Notes under the pieces: model-generated
The model's database searches: none
Seen by the model: the letters and a program-made list of their open reading frames with translations, nothing else
Told to the model about the DNA's origin: nothing
Shown: piece after piece, positions 50,939 to 58,022 of the stretch
Layout of the letters: the number at the start of each line of letters is the position of its first letter
Numbering within the stretch: position 1 is the stretch's first letter
Position numbers and translations under genes: made by a program
DNA from: PALSA-1353 sp036267155
GTDB taxonomy: Bacteria; Planctomycetota; Phycisphaerae; Tepidisphaerales; Tepidisphaeraceae
Direction: 5' to 3'
Assembly: GCA_036267155.1 (NCBI GenBank)
Contig: DATAWP010000007.1
Span: 13,943 to 77,942, forward strand
Length of the DNA: 64,000 nt

Positions 50939-52684
50939 TCACACCGCCTGCGCTTGCCGCGACTTATCCTGCGAATACGCCAGCACCGCCCGGCAGAATC
51001 CCAGAAACAGCGGCTGCGGACGCAACGGCCGGCTCGTCAACTCGGGATGCGCCTGCGTGCCGACGAAATAGGGATGGGTCTCCGGCGGCAATTCCAGGAT
51101 TTGCATGATCGGCTGCGTGGGATGTTTGCCGCTGAAGATCATGCCGTGCTCTTCCAGCGTTTTGACGTATTTCGGATCGACTTCATACCGGTGCCGGAAG
51201 CGCAGGCGAACGGTGCGGGCATTTTCGAATAGCTGGGCGGCAACGGTTCCGGGCTTCAGCTCGACATCTTTACCGCCGAGCCGCATGTTGCCGCCGAGAC
51301 CTTCGATCTTCTTTTGCTCCGGCAGGATATCGATGACCGGATTGCGGCAATTTTTCTCGAACTCGGTGCTGTTTGCCCCCTCAATGCCGCAGACATTCCT
51401 GGCAAATTCAATCACCGCCATCTGGAAGCCGAGACACAGGCCAAGATACGGCACCTTGTTTTCGCGGGCGAATCGTATGCATTCGATCTTGCCCTCGGTG
51501 CCCCGCACGCCAAATCCGCCGGGAACAATGATGCCGTGACAATCGGCCAATCGCTTGGCCACGTTGGCCCTGTCGATGAGGGTGGTGTCGATCCATTTGA
51601 AATTGACGTTCATGCCGAGATGAACGCCGCAATGCTCCCCCGCCTTGATGATCGACGCATACGCATCCCGCAGGGAGGTGTATTTTCCCGTGACCGCGAT
51701 ATTCACATCCTTGCGCGGCTTGTCGATCCGCTCGACAAACCATCGCCATTTCGCCCGTGCCTGATCTTCCTTGCCCTGGTCCACGCGCTCGTGCAGCTTC
51801 AGCAAGGTATGCACTTCGCGGTCGATTCCCGCCGTCCGCAGCGCATCGGGGATCGTGTAAATGCTCTCCACATCGTGCATGGAAACCACGCGCTTCATGG
51901 GCACGTTGGTGTACATCGATATTTTCTCGCGAACTTTCTCTTTCACGGGGTTGGAAGCGCGGCATGCGATGATGTGCGGCATGATCCCGGCTTCCATGAG
52001 CCGCTTGATCCCAAGCTGGGCCGCCTTCGATTTCTGCTCGCCCAAGGCGCCCGGTTCCATCACGTACGTCAGAACGACGAAGCTGACCGAGTTTTCGCCT
52101 TCCTCGTAAGCAAGCTGGCGACACGCTTCCAGATAAGCCTGGTTTTCAAAGTCCCCGACGGTGCCGCCGACTTCCACGAAGACCACATCCGCGTTGGTCT
52201 TGGCCGCCAACTCGCGCAAACGCAATTTCACTTCCCCGGTCACGTGCGGAATGAACTGCACATCGCGGCCGAGGTATCCCCCCTCGCGCTCTTTTTTCAG
52301 CACGGCGGAGATAATCTGGCCATTGGTCGTGAAGTTCGCGGCAGTAAGGTCCTGATCCAGCATTCGTTCGTATGTTCCCAAATCCATGTCGGTTTCCATG
52401 CCGTCATCCAATACGAAAACCTCGCCGTGCCGATACGGGTTCAGTGTGCCGCTGTCGATGTTGTAATAACCTTCCATTTTGATCGGCGCGACGCGCAGGC
52501 CCTTATCCTGCATAAGCTTTGCCAATGACGATGAGAAAATCCCTTTGCCCAGCCCGCTCATGACGGTGCCGACGACGACGACGTATTTGTGGTGCCCGCG
52601 TCGGTATCCTTCGGGCATGGGGGTGTAGAACTCCGTCTCCTCTGTGGATTGCCCGATCTTAAAAAGCAGGTCTTCGTTGCTCAT
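50939..52684 (-). CDS. pyrG: CTP synthase with divergent synthetase domain
   Basis: The enzyme makes CTP from UTP, ATP and glutamine. The amidoligase half has VVVVGTVMSGLGKGIFSSS (usual GGVVSSLGKG), MEGYYNIDSGTLNPYRHGEV and EVGGTVGDFE. The glutaminase half has PYLGLCLGFQMAVIEFA with the nucleophile Cys, and GTQAHPELTSRPLRPQPLF with His and Glu. ATG 52684 (581 codons) follows the kdsB stop by 4 bp; the open frame reaches TTG 52744. About 33 residues precede the usual N-terminus, and KLDPY of canonical enzymes is KMEGY here. Adjacency to kdsB makes sense because KdsB consumes CTP. Confidence 0.94.
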   Translation of the reverse strand: MSNEDLLFKIGQSTEETEFYTPMPEGYRRGHHKYVVVVGTVMSGLGKGIFSSSLAKLMQDKGLRVAPIKMEGYYNIDSGTLNPYRHGEVFVLDDGMETDMDLGTYERMLDQDLTAANFTTNGQIISAVLKKEREGGYLGRDVQFIPHVTGEVKLRLRELAAKTNADVVFVEVGGTVGDFENQAYLEACRQLAYEEGENSVSFVVLTYVMEPGALGEQKSKAAQLGIKRLMEAGIMPHIIACRASNPVKEKVREKISMYTNVPMKRVVSMHDVESIYTIPDALRTAGIDREVHTLLKLHERVDQGKEDQARAKWRWFVERIDKPRKDVNIAVTGKYTSLRDAYASIIKAGEHCGVHLGMNVNFKWIDTTLIDRANVAKRLADCHGIIVPGGFGVRGTEGKIECIRFARENKVPYLGLCLGFQMAVIEFARNVCGIEGANSTEFEKNCRNPVIDILPEQKKIEGLGGNMRLGGKDVELKPGTVAAQLFENARTVRLRFRHRYEVDPKYVKTLEEHGMIFSGKHPTQPIMQILELPPETHPYFVGTQAHPELTSRPLRPQPLFLGFCRAVLAYSQDKSRQAQAV

Positions 52685-52688
52685 GGTT

Positions 52689-53450
52689 TCAGCGCGTCGC
52701 TTGCGCGGCGACTCCTCTTTGATTTTTTCCAAAACGCCTGACAAATTCCTCGTACTGCTGCGGCGTGTCGATTCCGTGAACCGCCCGCGGCGTCAGGATC
52801 ACATCTATCGACCGGCCGTGCTCCAGGACGCGAAGCTGCTCCAGCTTTTCGCTCAATTCCAGGGGCGTCGGCGGCCACGACGCCAATTGCAGAAGAAATT
52901 CACGCCGATAGGCGTAAATCCCCTGATGTAAATAATATGCCGGCCGCGAGGGGCCGGCACGATCTCGCCAAAATGGAATGGGTGACCGCGAAAAATACAA
53001 CGCTTTGCCGTCGAGCGCCACGACCACCTTCACCAGATTCGGATCCGCCGGATCGGCCCCCGCCGCGAACGGCGTCGCCGCCGTCGCCATGTCCGCCCCG
53101 CTGCTCTCCAGCCGCTCCACCAATGCATCGATCGTCTGCGGTTCAATCTCCGGCTCATCACCCTGCACATTCACAATGATCGAATCGGAAACCGACCGCG
53201 CCACCTCGGCCACGCGATCCGTCCCGCTCGCGTGCTTCGGCGAGGTCATCACACATCGCGTGTCGAACGGCCGCAAAGCGTCGATGATCCGCTGATCGTC
53301 CGCCGCCACGATCACATCGCTGAGCCGCTTGGCGCTTCTGGCACGTTCGACGACGTGCTGCACCAGCGGCTTGCCGGTTTCGGAGACGATGACTTTGCCG
53401 GGAAAACGAGTGGAAGAGAAGCGTGCGGGTATAACGGCAATCGCAGCCAA
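52689..53450 (-). CDS. kdsB: 3-deoxy-manno-octulosonate cytidylyltransferase (CMP-Kdo synthetase)
   Basis: KdsB activates Kdo with CTP for addition to lipid A. The 253-aa protein has AVIPARFSSTRFPGKVI, the nucleotide-binding N-terminus, then VIVAADDQRIIDAL, MTSPKHASGTDRVAEVA, VNVQGDEPEIEPQTID and YYLHQGIYAYRREFLLQLAS, all family hallmarks. The start is TTG 53450, supported by GAGGA 6-7 nt upstream and the exact family N-terminus. The length is normal. It is co-transcribed with pyrG, 4 bp apart. The other Kdo genes are elsewhere. Confidence 0.95.
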   Translation of the reverse strand: MAAIAVIPARFSSTRFPGKVIVSETGKPLVQHVVERARSAKRLSDVIVAADDQRIIDALRPFDTRCVMTSPKHASGTDRVAEVARSVSDSIIVNVQGDEPEIEPQTIDALVERLESSGADMATAATPFAAGADPADPNLVKVVVALDGKALYFSRSPIPFWRDRAGPSRPAYYLHQGIYAYRREFLLQLASWPPTPLELSEKLEQLRVLEHGRSIDVILTPRAVHGIDTPQQYEEFVRRFGKNQRGVAAQATR

Positions 53451-53542
53451 AGCCGATCCTCAGTAGTCGATTCGGGTCAACTCAGAACTGCGGAGCGAGA
53501 ATACGATGGACCGTAGGGGTGTGTCAAGAAACGCGGATTTCG

Positions 53543-53567
53543 GGTAATGGTGCAGTTTGAAATTAAA
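53543..53567 (+). repeat. IS-end-like repeat, copy 1
   Basis: GGTAATGGTGCAGTTTGAAA (then TTAAA) matches the copy at 53946 in 22 of 25 bases and has the GGTxxTGxTGC start seen at ends of IS1-family elements. It lies 22 bp beyond the stop of the small ORF at 53589. Confidence 0.6.
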
Positions 53568-53588
53568 CAGATTTTTCGGCGATTTTTT

Positions 53589-53798
53589 CTATGTTCCGAC
53601 TCGCACGCAGAAGATTGGTGTGTATTGTCCCCCAATGGCGACAAGGGCGGCCGCAGTTATAAAGAGCTGCCATGGATAGTGCTCTCTATCGATGAATGCT
53701 CGGGAAAAGAGCATCCCTATGCCTATATCTCTCAAGGCTGCTGCGAAACCGATGGTTTGCGCACGATTGAGATTCAATGACATATTCCACCTCGTCAT
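53589..53798 (-). CDS. Small two-helix membrane protein, possible IS passenger
   Basis: The 69-aa frame starts at ATG 53798 (AGAAAGA upstream) and reads as two hydrophobic segments, IGFAAALRDIGIGMLFSRAF and WQLFITAAALVAIGGQYTPI, joined by IDREHYP. The plus-strand frame over the same DNA (53547-53780) has no such pattern. It lies between a transposase tail (53849) and an IS-end-like repeat (53543), the place where passenger genes sit. No family is recognised, and it could be a decayed fragment. Confidence 0.4.
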   Translation of the reverse strand: MTRWNMSLNLNRAQTIGFAAALRDIGIGMLFSRAFIDREHYPWQLFITAAALVAIGGQYTPIFCVRVGT

Positions 53799-53848
53799 CA
53801 GTTGTGTCTTTCTGGGCGATTAACGATTATAGGCAATTGTACCGCGCC

Positions 53849-53938
53849 TCAGTCGATTAGCTTCAGTAAATCCTCAATTTCCCAAACCGTCTTTGACAGG
53901 CCAGCGGCCATCGCGGGTGTGACGCGAAGCGTCGAATG
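53849..53938 (-). pseudogene. Transposase C-terminal remnant 1 (IS1-like)
   Basis: On the minus strand the frame ending at TGA 53849 reads IHSTLRVTPAMAAGLSKTVW then EIEDLLKLID. The TPAMAAG...W.iEDL pattern is the tail of IS1-like transposases. Upstream the frame runs into the second IS-end-like repeat, so only about 30 codons remain. Confidence 0.65.
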
Positions 53939-53945
53939 GATTTTG

Positions 53946-53970
53946 GGTACTGGTGCAATTTGAAACTAAA
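53946..53970 (+). repeat. IS-end-like repeat, copy 2
   Basis: GGTACTGGTGCAATTTGAAA (then CTAAA), 22 of 25 identical to copy 1 and in the same orientation. It abuts the stop codon of the zinc-ribbon ORF at 53971. Confidence 0.6.
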
Positions 53971-54306
53971 TCACTTTTTCTCGGCGATTGTTCCGCATTC
54001 TGGGCAGCGGTCTGTGGTGGCGCGAAGATCGTAGCCGCATTTGGGACAACAATTCGTTCGGGCGTTTATCTCTGCCGTTTGTTCGATAAATTCTTTTCTT
54101 CCGCAGATGAGCCCATACCCAATTCCACCGAAAACAATCGTCGCGTCGTAGACCAGCGCGATCCACAAGTAGAATTCTATTCCGGACATTAATGCTTTGA
54201 CGATGAGCAAGATAATCCCAAGCAATATCCCAAGAACGGCAGACGCGCAAAATCCTCCTATGAAAAACTGGACCAGAATCGCTTTCCAACGGTGAGAGCG
54301 TTTCAT
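53971..54306 (-). CDS. Zinc-ribbon membrane protein, probable IS passenger
   Basis: The 111-aa protein starts at ATG 54306. It has two hydrophobic helices (FFIGGFCASAVLGILLGIIL and FYLWIALVYDATIVFGGIGY) and a C-terminal zinc ribbon CPKCGYDLRATTDRCPECG, a module common at the ends of small planctomycete membrane proteins. It sits between transposase remnant 2 (54327) and IS-end-like repeat 2 (53946), repeating the layout of the unit to its left. There is no clear Shine-Dalgarno. Function unknown. Confidence 0.6.
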   Translation of the reverse strand: MKRSHRWKAILVQFFIGGFCASAVLGILLGIILLIVKALMSGIEFYLWIALVYDATIVFGGIGYGLICGRKEFIEQTAEINARTNCCPKCGYDLRATTDRCPECGTIAEKK

Positions 54307-54326
54307 TAGCGGAGTTTTACCGCGCG

Positions 54327-54422
54327 TCAATCGATTAGCTTCACCAATTCCTCAAGCTCCCAAACATGATCGGTCAGCCCAGACCCCATCGCGGGCGTGA
54401 TTCGCGTGGCCTGGTGAACCCG
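54327..54422 (-). pseudogene. Transposase C-terminal remnant 2 (IS1-like)
   Basis: The minus-strand frame ending at TGA 54327 reads RVHQATRITPAMGSGLTDHV then WELEELVKLID, about 60% identical to remnant 1. An in-frame TAA lies just upstream, so only about 32 codons remain. It closes the second tandem unit. Confidence 0.65.
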
Positions 54423-54494
54423 GGATTATTGCAGTCGTACGTTTCTCTTTGCTTCCCTTGGACGGTTAGGGGAAGTGGAATGGGTGGTGGGGGT

Positions 54495-54548
54495 GTGGGG
54501 GCGGCGGGAAAACCCTTGGGGCCTTATGGGTGTTCCCGCCGCCCCCAC
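54495..54548. repeat. Strong 54-nt hairpin
   Basis: A perfect 16-bp stem, GTGGGGGCGGCGGGAA (54495-54510) and TTCCCGCCGCCCCCAC (54533-54548), encloses 22 nt that can pair further (ACCC/GGGT). It lies 82 bp after the HigA stop and could terminate that transcript or be a dispersed repeat. The remaining DNA from 54430 to 54630 holds no gene. Confidence 0.7.
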
Positions 54549-54630
54549 ATTCGCATTTCAGAACTTCAGTTCGTCCCCGGCAGCGCACAAAAACTTGCTT
54601 GGCCAGCCTTATCGCGGTCGCTGGCCGTTT

Positions 54631-55056
54631 TCAAAAGAAGAGGCCGGGATCAACCTTGAATCGACTCGCCAGCTTGCGGATATGTGCCTTGCTCAGTTCA
54701 CGCTTGCCATTGAGGACGAGCGACGCGGCCGTCTTGCTCCCCAGCACCTTGCCGAGGGCTTCGCTGTTCATTTCATTTTGTTCCATTAGATGCCGCAGCG
54801 CCCGGAGCGGTATGTTTTTGCCTCGCGGAAACGGATGAACGCGATCATCGTACTCTCTCACAAAGATCGCCAATGCCTCGGCGTAGTCCCGCTCGCCATC
54901 TGACAAAACACGGCTTTCCCGGCCAAGTAAACGGCTCAGGACCTTCACCGCTTCGGCATGTTCATCATCGTTTCGAAACTTGCGCAGGGGGAATTCCTGA
55001 ACCATTTTTAGATAATCATCAGTCGTTGCAGTTGGATGGATCTTGATCTTTCTCAT
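54631..55056 (-). CDS. higA: HigA-like antitoxin
   Basis: The 141-aa protein begins RKIKIHPTATTDDYLKMVQE and FPLRKFRNDDEHAEAVKVL, the N-terminus of long HigA proteins. It ends with a helix-turn-helix (IPLRALRHLMEQNEMNSEAL, GKVLGSKTAASLVLNGKREL). HigA binds HigB and represses the operon. Its ATG overlaps the toxin remnant by 4 nt, the usual higB-higA coupling. The antitoxin appears intact although the toxin is shortened, so it may be an orphan kept as a regulator or as protection against related toxins. Confidence 0.88.
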   Translation of the reverse strand: MRKIKIHPTATTDDYLKMVQEFPLRKFRNDDEHAEAVKVLSRLLGRESRVLSDGERDYAEALAIFVREYDDRVHPFPRGKNIPLRALRHLMEQNEMNSEALGKVLGSKTAASLVLNGKRELSKAHIRKLASRFKVDPGLFF

Positions 55057-55274
55057 AGCCGCCTTTTCCAGTCATTTTTACTGTATTGGGCAGGTGTCAA
55101 CACTTCCCTCACGATGACGACCGACAAGCCGAAATTGACCGTCGCAATGAGCCGATATTCATTGCCCTTAATATTAAAGACCGTGGCGATGACGACTTGC
55201 CCTCCTGATATTTTAACCGGCACGCCGTCTGCCGCGCTAGCTCGGCTCTGTTTTATGGCGCCGTCATTTTCCAA
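55053..55274 (-). pseudogene. higB: 5'-truncated HigB-like toxin
   Basis: The 73-codon frame contains the C-terminal part of HigB: TVFNIKGNEYRLIATVNFGL and VVIVREVLTPAQYSKNDWK. The N-terminal helix pair of about 30-35 residues, with the usual FW...HP and LR.W segments, is missing. Upstream the frame runs into the GH127 coding region, whose stop (55253) lies inside this frame. Only a TTG is available as start. Loss of the N-terminus probably abolishes toxicity. Confidence 0.75.
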
Positions 55275-57142
55275 TAAACTGTATATCTTTCGTGGTGGAC
55301 CGCGTATAGCGGAATCATCGTCGCTTCCACGGGACTGCCGACGCCGACCGTTTCGAACGTCAGCGGCTTATTCGGCACCGGCTTGAGCCAGTCTTGCGCG
55401 TTCTCGTCACTCGTGGCCAGGAATGGAACCGTTACGTTGGCAACCTGATTGAATTGATTCTGATCGCGAGCTTCCTGTGTGACCGGCATGTCGTCGTGAC
55501 CAAACTCGCCGGCCAATACGATTGGGCCATACATGATCGCCACGTAATTCTTCAAATCACTGGCGTGATGCAGATGCAGGCTCATTGGCATCGACATTTC
55601 CACGCGATCGCCGTCCTTCCATTGGCGATCGAGCGTCAAATAACTCTCGGGGCTGGCGCTGATTTCCTGCGGCTGTCCATTCACTTTCACCGTAACGCCG
55701 TGTGTCGCCCAATACGGCACCCGCAGATTCACGGCCAGTTGCGTCGGCTGCGACATCTGGAAAATCAGCGTGGTCCCCTCTTCCTCCGGATATTTCGTTT
55801 CCTGCCGAAGCGTGATCCCCTTTTCACGCCAGTTTAATACGGACGGAATGAAGAGGTTCACCCAGAGCGTGGCGTCGTCGTGAAAATAAATGCTGTCGCC
55901 GTACTTGGCGTGATTCTCGACGCCCGTTCCCGTGCAGCACCAGAACGATTCCGTCGGCGTGCAGTACACCTTGAAATGCCCCGGCGCGAGGGACAGAAAA
56001 TACATCATCATTCCCGTCTGCGGATCGATCGACGCCAGGATGTGGTTGTACAGTGCCCGCTCGTAATAGTCGGCGTACTGCGGCTTGGGATCCCATTCGA
56101 ACAGGTGCCGGGTGAGCTTGAGCATGTTGTATGTGTTGCACGTCTCGGCGGTGGTCGGCGAAAGTTGGCTGGCTTCCACGCCGGGCGGTGCGAAGTGTTC
56201 GGAAAAACTGTTGGAGCCGGTGACGAACGAATGCCGGCCGGTGACGATCTCCCAGAAATGAACGGCCGCATCGCGGTATTTTGTATCGCCGGTGAGCTGG
56301 TAATGCCGCGCGAAGCCGTCCACCTGGGGAATGTGGGTGTTAGCGTGCAATCCCGCAAGCCGGTCCTCTCCTTCAGCCAGCGGCACGGCCAGCCAATCGC
56401 GGTCGAACAGGTTCGCCAATCGAAGCGTTTCCGGATCGCCGGTGATGCCGTACAGGTCATGCAGCACTTCCGACATCCCGCCGAATTCCGTCCCGGGGCC
56501 ACTACCGCTGGTGTGAAAAATCCTTTCGATTTGCTCCGGAGACAGACGCGACAACCGCCGGTCAAAATAGCCGGCCATTTTCTTGTCCATTTCCAACGCC
56601 CGCTCGTTTCCGCAAAGCTGATACGCTTGCAGCAGTCCGGCCATGATCTTGTGAATGGTGTAATACGGCGCCCAGACGTGCTCGCCCGATTCCAGGCGGT
56701 CGAAATATGAACTTGGAAAGGCTGACAAATATCCGTCGCCCAGCGCATCCTGGCATTTGCCCATTTCAGTGACCAGATAATCGACGCGATTTTTCCATTG
56801 TTCGTCGCCGGTGCTTTTGTACATCAGGGAACAGGCGCTGAGATAATGCCCGACAAAATGCCCGCGAAGCTCGCAGGCGGGCGATTCCCAGCCGCCCAGC
56901 GGCTTGGCGCTCGACGGCAATCCGGCGTTGACGCGGAAATTGTGCAACAGCCGATCCAAATCCAGCGACAGCAGGTATTTCGCATCGGCCTGTTGGGCGG
57001 TCTTGAATGGCCCATCGAGCAGGCGCACCTCGCCCAAGTCAAATGGCTGAGCTTTGAGCGGCACCACCGCCGCGAACACCTGCCCCACCGCAAAAAGGCC
57101 CAACACCGCAATCAGCAGAATTTCCACATGAAGTTTTAACAT
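55253..57142 (-). CDS. GH127 beta-L-arabinofuranosidase-family glycoside hydrolase (DUF1680), secreted
   Basis: The 629-aa protein has a signal peptide (EILLIAVLGLFAVGQVFA) and begins VRLLDGPFKTAQQADAKYLL, the typical GH127 opening. The catalytic (alpha/alpha)6 barrel shows GGWESPACELRGHFVGHYLS, TAETCNTYNMLKLTRHLFEW and TESFWCCTGTGVENHAKYGD. By comparison with the Bifidobacterium enzyme HypBA1, the Glu and Cys of AETC and the CC pair would bind zinc, and one Cys is the nucleophile. It ends RYTVYWKMTAP at the junction with the HigB remnant, which is about where the family normally ends. The target would be arabinose-containing plant glycans. Confidence 0.92.
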   Translation of the reverse strand: MLKLHVEILLIAVLGLFAVGQVFAAVVPLKAQPFDLGEVRLLDGPFKTAQQADAKYLLSLDLDRLLHNFRVNAGLPSSAKPLGGWESPACELRGHFVGHYLSACSLMYKSTGDEQWKNRVDYLVTEMGKCQDALGDGYLSAFPSSYFDRLESGEHVWAPYYTIHKIMAGLLQAYQLCGNERALEMDKKMAGYFDRRLSRLSPEQIERIFHTSGSGPGTEFGGMSEVLHDLYGITGDPETLRLANLFDRDWLAVPLAEGEDRLAGLHANTHIPQVDGFARHYQLTGDTKYRDAAVHFWEIVTGRHSFVTGSNSFSEHFAPPGVEASQLSPTTAETCNTYNMLKLTRHLFEWDPKPQYADYYERALYNHILASIDPQTGMMMYFLSLAPGHFKVYCTPTESFWCCTGTGVENHAKYGDSIYFHDDATLWVNLFIPSVLNWREKGITLRQETKYPEEEGTTLIFQMSQPTQLAVNLRVPYWATHGVTVKVNGQPQEISASPESYLTLDRQWKDGDRVEMSMPMSLHLHHASDLKNYVAIMYGPIVLAGEFGHDDMPVTQEARDQNQFNQVANVTVPFLATSDENAQDWLKPVPNKPLTFETVGVGSPVEATMIPLYAVHHERYTVYWKMTAP

Positions 57143-57211
57143 TCGTCCTCCCGAACCGGATTATACTAAAACTTTCGACGTGAAAATAACTTTGGCGGTT
57201 AAAATGCCGCC

Positions 57212-57958
57212 GTGATATTGAGCCTTTGCCGGGACCTGGCCAACTTCATTTACCCTCCGCGCTGTGTTGGTTGCCGCGGCACTGCTCCGAACGGAGATGC
57301 GGTGTTTTGCGAGCAATGCCAGTCCGCGCTTTCGCTGCTGGCGATCTCCCCCACATGCGAGCGGTGCGCAGCCCCGCTACCGAGGGGCAGCGCCTGTCCA
57401 CGCTGCGGTGGAGCGGGCGTGCATCCACTGGGCCGGATCGTCGCGCTGGGGCCGTTTCGCGAACCGCTTCGCGCGATCATTCACTCAATGAAATACCGTT
57501 ATCGCTGGCCCGTGGCTGAAATCCTTGCCGACCAGATGCTCCGCCAAGATCGGATTCGGCAGCTTCTTGACGAAACCGACGTGCTGGTCCCGATTCCACT
57601 GCACTGGTCGCGGCAGATTTGGCGCGGATACAACCAGGCGGACGGGCTCGCTCGCCGACTCGCTCGGAATCGCCGGCTCCTCGGGGTTGCTTATCCCATC
57701 GTTCGACTGAAAAATACGGCGGCGCAAACGACGGTTTGCTCCATCGCAGACCGGGCTGACAACCTGCGTTTCGCCTTCGGTCTGTCGAATCCCCGTTCCA
57801 TTCGCGGCAAGCGGATCGCATTGGTGGATGACGTAAGCACAACGGCATCGACGCTGAAAGCCGCCGCCCGCGCGATGGGCGAAGCCTCGCCCGCGGCCAT
57901 CAATGCCGTGGTCATCGCCGTGGCCGATCCGAGACGGAGCGATTTTCAGGCGATTTAG
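57212..57958 (+). CDS. comF: ComF family phosphoribosyltransferase-like protein
   Basis: The 248-aa protein has an N-terminal zinc-binding part (YPPRCVGCRG, FCEQCQSAL, CERCAAPLP, CPRCGGAG) and a phosphoribosyltransferase domain with LVPIPLHWSRQIWRGYNQAD and the PRPP loop RIALVDDVSTTASTLK (usual TTG/A is TTA here). ComF helps take up single-stranded DNA in competent bacteria and interacts with DNA-processing factors; in others its role is less clear. The start is GTG 57212. It is divergent from the GH127 gene and 64 bp upstream of the aminotransferase. Confidence 0.92.
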   Translation: MILSLCRDLANFIYPPRCVGCRGTAPNGDAVFCEQCQSALSLLAISPTCERCAAPLPRGSACPRCGGAGVHPLGRIVALGPFREPLRAIIHSMKYRYRWPVAEILADQMLRQDRIRQLLDETDVLVPIPLHWSRQIWRGYNQADGLARRLARNRRLLGVAYPIVRLKNTAAQTTVCSIADRADNLRFAFGLSNPRSIRGKRIALVDDVSTTASTLKAAARAMGEASPAAINAVVIAVADPRRSDFQAI

Positions 57959-58022
57959 CATTTGCCCGATTTAGCATTTGCATTGCCCCCCCGCCACCGC
58001 GCCGATAGCATGATTTACCGCT

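Noticed and set aside
53547..53780. 77-codon plus-strand frame
   Set aside because: It begins inside the IS-end-like repeat, and the opposite frame has the clearer membrane-protein pattern. Neither is certain.
28046..57202. Extra TTAACCG-like half sites near 28047, 50312 and 57196
   Set aside because: Only one half of the palindrome is present at each, which is expected by chance over this length; I did not include them in the LacI regulon.
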